Positions 1 to 6,983 of a stretch of 8,485 nucleotides of DNA are shown in pieces. Position 1 is the first letter of the stretch, and every line of letters begins with the position of its first letter. Both the position numbers and the translations under genes were made by a program. Where the stretch lies: assembly GCA_005884335.1 (NCBI GenBank), contig VBCJ01000322.1, positions 1 through 8,485 of the forward strand, read 5' to 3'. The stretch comes from Betaproteobacteria bacterium. Its GTDB lineage: Bacteria; Pseudomonadota; Gammaproteobacteria; Burkholderiales; SG8-39. The notes below the pieces were generated by a model. The model had not been told where the DNA came from, made no database searches, and saw only the letters and a program-made list of their open reading frames with translations.

Positions 1-1150
1 AGCCGATGTTGGCGGTGAGGATCTCTTCGGGTGCGCCGGAGGCGAGGGCCGAAAGCTTGTTCCGTTTCAGTTGCCCGGACAGCTTGGGCTGCAGGATCGA
101 ATACGTGCCGGCTGAACCGCAGCACAGGTGCGAGTCGGGCACCGGCGTCAGCTCGAATCCTGCGCGCGCGAGCACGCGCTCGGTCACGCCTTTGACGTTC
201 TGCCCGTGCTGCAGCGTGCACGGCGGGTGAAACGCGCTCCGCCCGCCCTTTTTCCGGGGCAGCGGTTCGAGCCGGGCGTGCTCCGCATCGATCACCTCGC
301 AGATGTCGCGCGTTATCGCGCTGATTTTCTCCGCCTTCCCGGCGTACGCCGGGTCGTGCCCGAGCAGGTGCGCGTATTCCTTCACCACCACCCCGCAGCC
401 GCTCGCGGTCATGGCGATGGCCTCGACCCCGCCGCGTTCTATCATCGGCCACCAGCGGTCGATCAGCGCGCGCATGTCGGCAAGGCCCTCTTCCTGGTAG
501 CCGATATGGAAGCGCAGCGCGCCGCAGCAGCCGGCGCCTTTCGCTTCGAAGAGCGAAATGCCGATTCGGTCGAACACGCGGGCGGCGGCGGCGTTGATGC
601 CGGGCGCGAGCGAAGGCTGTACGCAGCCGGCAAGCGCGAGCATTTTTCGAGGGTGGCGTGGCGCGGGCCAAGCGCCCGCTGCAGGCGCCGAGGCCGGCAC
701 CTTTTCGGCGAGCCTCTCGGGAAGGAACGGCCGCGCGAGCCGGCCGAGCGCGAGGAGCAGCGCAAAAAGGGAACGGCGCGGCAGGACTGCCGCGAGCGCA
801 CGGCGCTTGACGCGTTCCCACGCGGGCCGCGCCGTTTTTTCCTCGACCAGCTTGCGCCCGATGTCGAGCAGGCGCCCGTACTGCACGCCCGACGGGCAGG
901 TCGTCTCGCAGGCGCGGCAGGTGAGGCAGCGGTCGAGGTGCAGGCGAGTCCTGTCGGTGATCTCCCGCCCCTCGAGCGCCTGCTTCATGAGGTAGATGCG
1001 GCCGCGCGGGCCGTCGTTCTCGTCACCGAGGAGCAGATAGGTCGGACAGGTCGCGGTGCAGAAGCCGCAGTGCACGCACTTCCGCAGGATGGCGTCGGCT
1101 TCGCGCCCTTCGGGCGTGTCGCGGATAAACTCGGCCAGAGCGGTCTGCAT
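1..1150 (-). CDS. glcF: Glycolate oxidase iron-sulfur subunit GlcF, C-terminus cut by window edge
   Basis: GlcF is the iron-sulfur subunit of membrane-associated glycolate oxidase; it carries electrons from the FAD subunits GlcD/GlcE toward quinone during glycolate to glyoxylate oxidation. The frame is open from the ATG at 1150 to the window edge and gives 383 residues. Two ferredoxin-type clusters are visible: C25-x2-C28-x2-C31-x3-C35-P and C75-x2-C78-x2-C81-x3-C85-P. Two cysteine-rich CCG domains follow, with GAGCCGALRF (residues 205-214) and HLCCGSAGTY (341-350). The reading breaks off in TANIG, close to the usual end of the family (about 400 residues in E. coli), so only roughly 25 residues should be missing. 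The start is set by translational coupling: the ATG shares one base with the glcE stop (TGATG). Nothing looks damaged. The identification is firm; the true C-terminus is not visible. Confidence 0.95.
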   Translation of the reverse strand, partial: MQTALAEFIRDTPEGREADAILRKCVHCGFCTATCPTYLLLGDENDGPRGRIYLMKQALEGREITDRTRLHLDRCLTCRACETTCPSGVQYGRLLDIGRKLVEEKTARPAWERVKRRALAAVLPRRSLFALLLALGRLARPFLPERLAEKVPASAPAAGAWPAPRHPRKMLALAGCVQPSLAPGINAAAARVFDRIGISLFEAKGAGCCGALRFHIGYQEEGLADMRALIDRWWPMIERGGVEAIAMTASGCGVVVKEYAHLLGHDPAYAGKAEKISAITRDICEVIDAEHARLEPLPRKKGGRSAFHPPCTLQHGQNVKGVTERVLARAGFELTPVPDSHLCCGSAGTYSILQPKLSGQLKRNKLSALASGAPEEILTANIG

Positions 1151-2223
1151 CAGAGCTCCGGATACATGCGGCCGCGGTTGAAAATTCCCTGCGGGTCGAA
1201 CTCGCGCTTGAGCTCCTTGTGGATCTTCATGAGGGCCGGGGCGAGCGGTTGAAAAACGCCGACCGACTTGTCCCCTCCGCGAAACAGCGTGGCGTGGCCC
1301 CCGGCGCGCTTCGCCGCATCGCGGACGGTGCGCGCGTCGGCGCGCGAGCAAAGCCAGCGCAGCGCCCCGCCCCACTCGATGAGCGGCTCCCCGGGAAGCT
1401 TGAGGGGCGGCGCGGTCGGCGGAAGCGAAATGCGCCACAGCGGCGCGCCGTTCCTGAAAAACGGGTCGGTCTGCTCGCGGATCCCCGTCCAGAAGCGCTC
1501 GCCCTGCTCAGGTTCGAGGAGCTCGCCGCCGATTTTTTTCTGCGCGGCGGCTACCGCGGCAGCGGCGCCCGAGAGGCGCACGCCGAGCTCTCCACCGGTC
1601 CAGGCGCTCGCGCTGATCGGCAGGGGCCTCCCGCCCCACTTGTTGAGCGTTTCGATCGCCTTGTCCTCGGGCAGTTCGAGCCTGAGCGTCGCCTCGGCCG
1701 CGGGGAGCGGCAGAGCCTTGAGCGAGACTTCCAGGATGATGCCGAGCGTGCCGAGCGCCCCCGCCATCAGGCGCGAGACGTCGTAGCCGGCGACGTTCTT
1801 CATCACCCGCCCGCCGAACGCGAGCACCTCCCCGCGCCCGTCCATGATCTTCACGCCGAGCACGAAATCGCGCAGCGCGCCCGCCGCCTGGCGGCGCGGC
1901 CCCGAAAGGCCGGCCGCGATCATCCCGCCGAGCGTCGCGCCTGAACCAAACTGAGCGAAATGCGGCGGCTCGAAGGCGAGCATCTGGCGGTGTTCGCTCA
2001 TTGCGGACTCGATTTCGGTTAGCTTCGCGCCGCAGCACGCGGTGATCACCAGCTCCGAGGGCTCGTAGGCGACGATGCCCGCGTAAGCGCGGGTGTCGAA
2101 CACTTCCCCTTCGAGCGTCTGGCCGTAGAAGTCCTTGCTGCCGCCGCCGCGTAATCTGAACGGATGCTTCGACGCCGCTGAGGCGCGAATCTTCTGTGAC
2201 CAGTCCCTCACAACCGATTCCAT
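1150..2223 (-). CDS. glcE: Glycolate oxidase FAD-binding subunit GlcE
   Basis: GlcE is the second FAD-binding subunit of glycolate oxidase and works with GlcD and GlcF. The 357-residue product is close to the E. coli protein in length (about 350). It has the PCMH-type FAD fold: a diphosphate-binding segment RLRGGGSKDFYG (residues 23-34), TLGGMIAAGLSGPRR (97-111), and the typical GGRVMKNVAGYDVSRL stretch (137-152) followed by GALGTLGIILEVSLK (155-169). The C-terminus ends with a family-like FDPQGIFNRGRMYP. The frame stays open upstream to 2775, but I chose the ATG at 2223 because homology begins there and it lies 2 nt after the stop of the preceding gene (TGATCATG). No strong Shine-Dalgarno sequence precedes it, so translation is probably coupled. 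The stop overlaps the glcF start by one base. Confidence 0.95.
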   Translation of the reverse strand: MESVVRDWSQKIRASAASKHPFRLRGGGSKDFYGQTLEGEVFDTRAYAGIVAYEPSELVITACCGAKLTEIESAMSEHRQMLAFEPPHFAQFGSGATLGGMIAAGLSGPRRQAAGALRDFVLGVKIMDGRGEVLAFGGRVMKNVAGYDVSRLMAGALGTLGIILEVSLKALPLPAAEATLRLELPEDKAIETLNKWGGRPLPISASAWTGGELGVRLSGAAAAVAAAQKKIGGELLEPEQGERFWTGIREQTDPFFRNGAPLWRISLPPTAPPLKLPGEPLIEWGGALRWLCSRADARTVRDAAKRAGGHATLFRGGDKSVGVFQPLAPALMKIHKELKREFDPQGIFNRGRMYPEL

Positions 2224-2225
2224 GA

Positions 2226-3023
2226 TCAGTCGAAAGACAACCCGAGTATCGCCTTGGCCGTCCAGTCGTCGGTCGCCGGCGTGAGGCCGTGGCCGATCCC
2301 GAAATTGAGCGACCACGCCTTTGCCTCGTATTCCACGATGAAGTACAGCGTGCGCTCCTGCTCCGCTCGCGGCAAGCGGTCCGCGAGCGTTCCGATCCCG
2401 TTGTAGTACTCCGCACCGAGCGACAAGCCCCGCCCGACGCCGTGCACGGCCTTCCAGGCGAGGATGACGTCCGGGCTGCCGCGATAGCCCCTGGAGAGCC
2501 CCCAGTCGAGGATCGGGTTCATGCCGATCAGCCAGTCCTTCGCGCGGTAGCCGCCGATGATCCGCAGTTCCGTGCTCCAAGGCGAGTCGGAAAACTTCTT
2601 CGTGAGGCGGTCGAGCTCGAGGTTCGCGCCGAAATACCAGCCTCCCCCCTCTTCGCTCGCGTGCACGGGCAGCCACTTCAGCCGCGGCTTGATCCCGGCG
2701 AGGTAGAAATGTCCGTGGGAATCGGTCGCGCTCGGAAAATACAGGCCCGCGTCGAAATCGTTGCCTAGCCCCCACGAAAACTCGGGCGTGACTCGCACGC
2801 CGTGATGCGGCGGCAGATCGCCGTCGTAGTTGGGCGTTTTGCGGCCGCGCGGCGTGGTGTTAACGTGCAGCTCGAGGCCGCTCTCGCCGCGCTTGTCGAG
2901 ATCGTCCGTGTAGACCTGGATCTCGTCCACGATCGCGAGCGCTTCGGGCCCGTGACCCAGACCGGCGCCCAACAGCAACGCGGGGAACAACGACGACCGG
3001 ACCCGCGCCCCGCTGCAACGCAC
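2226..3023 (-). CDS. Predicted outer-membrane beta-barrel protein inside the glc operon
   Basis: I recognise this only as a conserved hypothetical type of outer-membrane protein; its function is unknown. With a GTG start at 3023 it has 265 residues. An apparent signal peptide has a hydrophobic core at about 11-22 (SLFPALLLGAGL) and a signal-peptidase-like ALA ending at residue 30. The rest alternates polar and aromatic/hydrophobic residues with many Gly, Trp and Tyr, for example GLELHVNTT (49-57), VRVTPEFSWGL (76-86), GGWYFGANLEL (128-138), TELRIIGGYR (151-160), GLSLGAEYYNG (199-209) and WSLNFGIGHGL (237-247). That is the look of transmembrane beta strands, and it ends in an aromatic-containing FD. 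It lies 2 nt from both glcD and glcE, so it is co-transcribed with glycolate oxidase. A role in substrate uptake or envelope remodelling is a guess. The start is uncertain: the GTG has a weak ribosome binding site, and a downstream TTG is possible. Confidence 0.75.
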   Translation of the reverse strand: MRCSGARVRSSLFPALLLGAGLGHGPEALAIVDEIQVYTDDLDKRGESGLELHVNTTPRGRKTPNYDGDLPPHHGVRVTPEFSWGLGNDFDAGLYFPSATDSHGHFYLAGIKPRLKWLPVHASEEGGGWYFGANLELDRLTKKFSDSPWSTELRIIGGYRAKDWLIGMNPILDWGLSRGYRGSPDVILAWKAVHGVGRGLSLGAEYYNGIGTLADRLPRAEQERTLYFIVEYEAKAWSLNFGIGHGLTPATDDWTAKAILGLSFD

Positions 3024-3025
3024 GT

Positions 3026-4510
3026 CTAGAATCTCGGCAGTTCGGGACGCGGCAGCTGCCCGCCTCGCACCCGCATGCGGCCGAACTCGGCGCAGCGCTG
3101 CAGGGTCGGGATGTTCTTGCCGGGATTGAGGAGGCCCTCTGAATCGAAAGCGCGCTTCACGCCCTGGAAGCGCTCGATCTCGGCCGCGGCGAACTGGACG
3201 CACATCTGGTTGATCTTCTCCACGCCCACTCCGTGCTCGCCCGTGATGGTGCCGCCGACCTCGACGCATTTCTCCAGCACTTCGCCCGCGAAGCGCTCGG
3301 TGCGCTCGAGCTGGTCGGGATCGTTCGCATCGAAAAGAATCAGCGGGTGGAGGTTGCCGTCGCCGGCGTGAAACACGTTGGGACAGCGCAGGCCGTACTT
3401 CTTCTCCATCGCGGCGATGAAGTTCAGGATCTCGCCCAATTTCTTTCGCGGAATGGTCCCGTCCATGCAGTAGTAGTCGGGCGAAATGCGGCCCACCGCG
3501 GGGAATGCCGCCTTGCGCCCGGCCCAGAACTTCTGGCGTTCCGCCTCGGAGTTCGATGCGCGGATCGCGGTCGCGCCGGCGCGCCGCAACACCTCCGTCA
3601 TGCCGGCGATGCCTTCCTCGACTTCCTCGGGCGTGCCGTCGGCCTCGCAAAGCAGAAGCGCCGCGGCCTCCAGATCGTAGCCGGCGTGCACGAACTCCTC
3701 CACCGCGCGCGCGGCCGGCCGGTCCATCATCTCCAGGCCCGAAGGCACGACGCCCGCCGCGACCACATCGGCCACCGCGTTGCCCGCCTTCTCCACGTCG
3801 TCGAACGAAGCGAGGATGACGCAGGCCGTTTCGGGCTTGGGCAGGAGCTTCACCGTGATCTCGGTCGCGACCGCGAGCATGCCCTCGGACCCGATCATGA
3901 GCGCAAGCAGGTCGAGCCCGGGCGAGTCGAGCGCCTCGCTGCCGAATTCGACGACCTCGGCTTCGACCGTGACCGCGCGCACCCGCAGCACGTTGTGCAG
4001 CGTGAGGCCGTATTTCAGGCAGTGCACGCCGCCCGAGTTCTCGGCGACGTTGCCCCCGATCGAGCAGGCGATCTGCGAGGAGGGATCGGGCGCGTAGAAA
4101 AGACCGCAGGGCGCCGCGGCTTCCGAGATCGCGAGATTGGTGACGCCGGGCTGCACGCGCGCCGTTCGCGCCACCGGATCGAGCGCGAGGATGCGCCGCA
4201 TTTTCGCAAGCGACAGCAGCACTCCGTCCCCCATGGGAAGCGCCCCGCCGGAAAGGCCGGTGCCTGCGCCGCGCGCGACCACCGGCACTTTCAGCTCGTG
4301 GCAGGTGCGCAGCACCTGCTGCACCTCCTCTTCGTTCGAGGGCAGCGCCACCACCATCGGCAGCTGCCGGTAGGCCGAGAGGCCGTCGCATTCGTAGGAG
4401 CGCGTATCCTCTTCTGCGTGCAGCACGGCATCCGCGGACAGCAACCGGCGCAGGCGCCCTGCGACCTCCGCCTGGCGGACGAAATTGATGCCGGTGACGG
4501 CGATGTTCAT
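3026..4510 (-). CDS. glcD: Glycolate oxidase FAD-linked subunit GlcD
   Basis: GlcD is the catalytic FAD subunit of glycolate oxidase, converting glycolate (and often D-lactate) to glyoxylate at the inner face of the membrane. The 494-residue length is near the E. coli protein (499). The PCMH FAD domain covers about 53-225 and shows VVARGAGTGLSGGALP (77-92), PDPSSQIACSIGGNVAENSG (141-160) and LMIGSEGMLAVATEITVKLL (204-223). The C-terminal FAD-oxidase domain carries the conserved NVFHAGDGNLHP (378-389) and TITGEHGVGVEK (421-432), and ends with LLNPGKNIP (460-468). Both the FAD and the substrate-site histidine motifs are intact, so it should be active. It follows hyi by 23 nt and precedes the beta-barrel gene by 2 nt. 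The ATG at 4510 gives a normal N-terminus but has only a weak purine-rich site upstream. Confidence 0.96.
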   Translation of the reverse strand: MNIAVTGINFVRQAEVAGRLRRLLSADAVLHAEEDTRSYECDGLSAYRQLPMVVALPSNEEEVQQVLRTCHELKVPVVARGAGTGLSGGALPMGDGVLLSLAKMRRILALDPVARTARVQPGVTNLAISEAAAPCGLFYAPDPSSQIACSIGGNVAENSGGVHCLKYGLTLHNVLRVRAVTVEAEVVEFGSEALDSPGLDLLALMIGSEGMLAVATEITVKLLPKPETACVILASFDDVEKAGNAVADVVAAGVVPSGLEMMDRPAARAVEEFVHAGYDLEAAALLLCEADGTPEEVEEGIAGMTEVLRRAGATAIRASNSEAERQKFWAGRKAAFPAVGRISPDYYCMDGTIPRKKLGEILNFIAAMEKKYGLRCPNVFHAGDGNLHPLILFDANDPDQLERTERFAGEVLEKCVEVGGTITGEHGVGVEKINQMCVQFAAAEIERFQGVKRAFDSEGLLNPGKNIPTLQRCAEFGRMRVRGGQLPRPELPRF

Positions 4511-4533
4511 GTCGGTCTTTCGCTATCGGCAGC

Positions 4534-5310
4534 TTACAAGTATTTCCTCACCCACGCCAAGCCGTCTTCGGTTTTTCCCGCGGGTGCGTATTCCGCGCCG
4601 ATCCAGCCCTTGTAGCCGAGCCGGTCGACGAGATCGAACAGGGGAGGGAAATCGATCTCTCCGGTTCCGGGCTCGTGCCGGCCGGGAACGTCGGCGACCT
4701 GCATGTGCCCGATCCTCGCGAGATTCGCCGAAAGGGTCGTCGCGAGATCGTCTCCCATGATGTGCATGTGGAAGAGGTCGTACTGCAATTTGAGATTGGC
4801 GGCGCCCACGTCGTCAATGAGCTCGAGCGCCTGGGCCGATTTGTTCAGATAGAAACCGGGGATCGTTCGCGTATTGATGGGCTCGACGAGCAGTGTCATG
4901 CCCTGCCGCGCCAGCTCCACCGCTGCGTAGCGCAGGTTCCATACGTAAGTCTCGTGCAGCTTCCCCTCATCCACGTTCGGTGGCGCGACGCCCGCAAGAC
5001 AGTTCATTTGCTTGCAGCCGAGCGCTTTGGAATACTCCATTGCCTTCGCGACGCTGTCACGAAATTCCGCGACGCGAGAAGGCAGGCAGCCGATGCCGCG
5101 GTCGCCCTTCTCGGGATCGCCCGCCGGGATATTGATGAGCACCACCTCGACGCCGGCATGCTGCGCGATCTGCGCGAGCCGGCCCTTGTCCCAGCCGTAG
5201 GGGAACTGGATCTCGACCGCCTTGAAGCCGGCTTGAGCCGCCGCTTCGAAGCGCTCGGGAAACTCGAGCTCCTTGAACAGCATGCTGATGTTGGCGCAAA
5301 ACCTCGGCAT
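4534..5310 (-). CDS. hyi: Hydroxypyruvate isomerase Hyi
   Basis: Hyi interconverts hydroxypyruvate and tartronate semialdehyde in the cytoplasm, using a TIM-barrel of the AP endonuclease/xylose isomerase-like superfamily. The product has 258 residues, the same as the E. coli enzyme. Visible family features are the N-terminal RFCANISMLF (3-12), VEIQFPYGW (32-40), LLVEPINTRTIPGFYLNKS (140-158) with the presumed catalytic Glu143, QYDLFHMHIMGDD (176-188), IGHMQVADVPGRHEPGTGEI (200-219), and GWIGAEYAP (235-243) with the second catalytic Glu240. The ATG at 5310 has a GAAGG ribosome binding site 8 nt upstream (5319-5323). It is the first gene of the hyi-glcD-barrel-glcE-glcF operon. Glyoxylate carboligase and tartronate semialdehyde reductase, needed to complete the glycerate route, are not in this window. 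A transposase remnant ends up just upstream, so the operon promoter must be close to 5311-5354 or within the remnant; I could not pick a convincing one. Confidence 0.93.
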   Translation of the reverse strand: MPRFCANISMLFKELEFPERFEAAAQAGFKAVEIQFPYGWDKGRLAQIAQHAGVEVVLINIPAGDPEKGDRGIGCLPSRVAEFRDSVAKAMEYSKALGCKQMNCLAGVAPPNVDEGKLHETYVWNLRYAAVELARQGMTLLVEPINTRTIPGFYLNKSAQALELIDDVGAANLKLQYDLFHMHIMGDDLATTLSANLARIGHMQVADVPGRHEPGTGEIDFPPLFDLVDRLGYKGWIGAEYAPAGKTEDGLAWVRKYL

Positions 5311-5354
5311 GGTTCCGGCCTTCAGCGAGAACGTCAGGCGGGCACGGGCTTGCG

Positions 5355-5500
5355 ATGAAGACGATCGTCCGTATGCTGCGGTCCCACCGCGACCTCATCC
5401 TGAACTATTTCAGGGCGAGGACTTGTCGGGTCACGGAACTGGCCTATACCACTCACTTGGTAAGTTGCCCGAACCGGAACTCACCCACAAATTCTACTGA
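5355..5500 (+). pseudogene. Remnant of an ISL3-type transposase C-terminus, internally deleted
   Basis: Two plus-strand pieces in different frames match, from memory of the family, the end of ISL3-type transposases. The first frame (from 5355) reads MLRSHRDLILNYFRAR, ending near 5420. The second frame reads GLYHSLGKLPEPELTHKFY and stops with TGA at 5498-5500. In intact proteins these blocks are separated by about 25-30 residues containing the SSGVVEGLNNKAK segment; here that segment is missing and the frame changes. The remnant therefore has an internal deletion with frameshift, lacks the catalytic core, and cannot be active. Everything upstream of about 5340 already belongs to hyi. The stop overlaps the end of the convergent SGNH gene by a few bases, so that gene starts where the IS would be expected to end. 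No complete terminal inverted repeat pair is visible. Confidence 0.75.
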
Positions 5501-6804
5501 CGAGGCAATTTAAAGAAATGTTCTGCAATGGCCTTGGCAATGATGCCGTTTGCCAATTTATTATGGTGATCACTTTCATCGTAATACAGGCTAGCAAAGT
5601 CGCCAAGTTTCGGTTTCGCCATCGACTCAATTAAAATAGCTTCGGTATCAAGATAAGGTATTCCCCAACGTTCGATTTCTCCTATTAGGAATGCCTTTCG
5701 CCAGCCGCCACCGGAAGTGGGGACAAAGATTACGAAACGTAAATCGAGGCTGTTGTCGTTTGCCTCTTGCACGATTCCTTCAATTAGTCTTTTGCTAACC
5801 CGCTCTATTTCTCCTCGCCGATGCTGACTCTCCATTAAATTCCCACCCGTTTCTAGATACTCTGCAAACTGGACAAGGGCAGCTCCAAAATAGCTTGTTA
5901 TTCCGATCGGATTTTTCTTGAGATAGGAATCATTATTCGTTTCGACCGGGACGCCGCTTAGGACAAGCTCATTCTCTTTGATCAAGAAATATGGCTTGGG
6001 ACGACTTCGATTTTTCATAATACAGCGATCCATATCGACCGTAAGAATCCCAATAATAACCACAGGTTTCTCAAAATGGTCGTGAGATTGCTTAAATCGA
6101 AGATAGATTTGGTCCAAGCCATAACCCGGCACACCGAAATTATAGACTGTCTTACCCGGTAACAGGCTTTGCAATTGCTGAGGGATTTTATCCGCCATCA
6201 GCTTTCCAGCTCCAACAAAGGAATCACCGTAAAACAATACACTCCCTTCCATGGCTTCCACAACATAAGGGGTGTCGGTAATTACACCCAAGGGGTTCTG
6301 AGGGGTCCTTGTGTAAGCCCACCCCAAAATAGGGTCATACGCTAACCCTGTACTGCCTCTTTGGAATTCGTCAAGATTAGCGCTTTCGGCCCTTTCCTTA
6401 TCAATATTATCTAATCCCCATACGATTCGAAGTTTATAGTAATCGTCATCGGAAAGTACATTCGCATATAACCCAGGAGTACGAAACTTAGGGTGCCCAA
6501 TGGCTATGCCGGTTCGAAGCGTGATTTCCATTAACAGGGGACTCATTATGACAATGCTAACAAGAAGAAGATTAAGATTCGTTACGAGATTCGTTCTCCG
6601 GTAGGTAATGGTGGTAAACCCCCAACAGACCAGGATGAAAACAACGCTCCCCATCACAATTAGAACCATTTCTCTATGCGTTGGAGAGATACTTCCCAGT
6701 TGGTAAAGCAAAAAGTTTCTCACAGGCAAAAATGCAACTGTGCCTGCCACAATCCATGTGACACCAATAAAAATGAGAACCTTTTCTCGGATACTCGTCT
6801 TCAT
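5494..6804 (-). CDS. Membrane-anchored SGNH/GDSL-like hydrolase, AT-rich
   Basis: The 436-residue product has three predicted N-terminal membrane helices (about 9-27, 46-62, 74-93) after a basic start. That would place the large C-terminal domain in the periplasm. The domain shows SGNH-type signatures: FYGDSFVGAG (191-200) with candidate nucleophile Ser195, VYNFGVPGYGLDQ (220-232) as block II, VVIIGILTVDMDR (248-260) at the block III position, and DESDHHNKLANG (409-420) with a D412-x-H414 arrangement like block V. The usual block III Asn is not evident. Such proteins often add or remove acyl (acetyl) groups on surface polysaccharides, but the substrate here is unknown. The ATG at 6804 has a GAGGTGG ribosome binding site. 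Base composition is far lower in GC than its neighbours, which suggests acquisition by transfer. It is flanked by an imperfect direct repeat and ends against a transposase remnant. Confidence 0.8.
   Translation of the reverse strand: MKTSIREKVLIFIGVTWIVAGTVAFLPVRNFLLYQLGSISPTHREMVLIVMGSVVFILVCWGFTTITYRRTNLVTNLNLLLVSIVIMSPLLMEITLRTGIAIGHPKFRTPGLYANVLSDDDYYKLRIVWGLDNIDKERAESANLDEFQRGSTGLAYDPILGWAYTRTPQNPLGVITDTPYVVEAMEGSVLFYGDSFVGAGKLMADKIPQQLQSLLPGKTVYNFGVPGYGLDQIYLRFKQSHDHFEKPVVIIGILTVDMDRCIMKNRSRPKPYFLIKENELVLSGVPVETNNDSYLKKNPIGITSYFGAALVQFAEYLETGGNLMESQHRRGEIERVSKRLIEGIVQEANDNSLDLRFVIFVPTSGGGWRKAFLIGEIERWGIPYLDTEAILIESMAKPKLGDFASLYYDESDHHNKLANGIIAKAIAEHFFKLPRQ
5504..5530. repeat. Imperfect direct repeat, left copy (3' end of SGNH gene)
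   Basis: This copy has GGCAATTT, then AAAGA, six unmatched bases, then CTGCAATG. The right copy at 6821-6849 has the same three blocks in the same order, with a 2-nt insertion (GT) after the first block. On the minus strand it encodes the last residues of the SGNH protein (AIAEHFFKLPR) and lies just past the transposase stop. Confidence 0.6.
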
Positions 6805-6808
6805 AAAA

Positions 6809-6815
6809 CCACCTC
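6809..6815 (-). promoter_or_regulatory. Ribosome binding site of the SGNH gene
   Basis: GAGGTGG on the minus strand ends 4 nt before the ATG at 6804 and fixes the start of the AT-rich hydrolase gene. It lies between the right direct repeat copy and the start codon, so the foreign gene carries its own translation signal but shows no recognisable promoter. Confidence 0.6.
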
Positions 6816-6820
6816 ATCGC

Positions 6821-6849
6821 GGCAATTTGTAAAGATCCCGGCTGCAATG
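6821..6849. repeat. Imperfect direct repeat, right copy (upstream of SGNH gene)
   Basis: GGCAATTT-GT-AAAGA, six unmatched bases, then CTGCAATG match the three blocks of the copy at 5504-5530. It sits immediately upstream of the ribosome binding site of the SGNH gene. Read on the minus strand it gives YKLPR followed by a stop, close to the KLPRQ-stop of the SGNH gene itself. Confidence 0.6.
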
Positions 6850-6983
6850 ATGCGCAAAAGTCCGATACGGCGGGGATTTCAGCCCTTTTTTCGCACAGTT
6901 GGAACTATCCGCTTTTCGAGGGCGCGGCCAGCGGTTAGCCCCTAAGAGGAGTTCCGCACTCCACACATGTCTCGCCGCGCCGT
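6850..6983. other. Non-coding junction between gshB fragment and SGNH gene
   Basis: No gene on either strand is convincing. The minus-strand open frame that ends at 6814 has no ribosome binding site and no recognisable domain. The sequence is GC-rich, unlike the SGNH gene beside it. It probably contains the breakpoint of gshB plus scrambled mobile-element debris, but no complete terminal repeat is visible. Confidence 0.4.

Noticed and set aside
128..1252. Plus-strand open frame of 374 residues, and similar long plus-strand frames at 1219-1944 and 3233-4615
   Set aside because: They are Arg/Ala/His-rich mirror frames of glcF, glcE and glcD, caused by high GC at third codon positions.
2224..2775. 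N-terminal extension of glcE upstream of the ATG at 2223
   Set aside because: The extra residues are Arg-rich shadow of the beta-barrel gene and do not resemble GlcE; the spacing to the preceding stop supports the shorter form.
2226..4391. A long 721-residue minus-strand open frame spanning the beta-barrel gene and most of glcD
   Set aside because: Only its last part (from about 3023) is protein-like. The rest is an Arg/Gly/Ala-rich shadow of glcD in another frame.
5399..5414. 6-bp hairpin CCTGAA-CTAT-TTCAGG upstream of hyi, considered as a terminator or operator
   Set aside because: It falls in the coding blocks of the transposase remnant, has no T-run, and the sequence is explained by the conserved LNYF codons.
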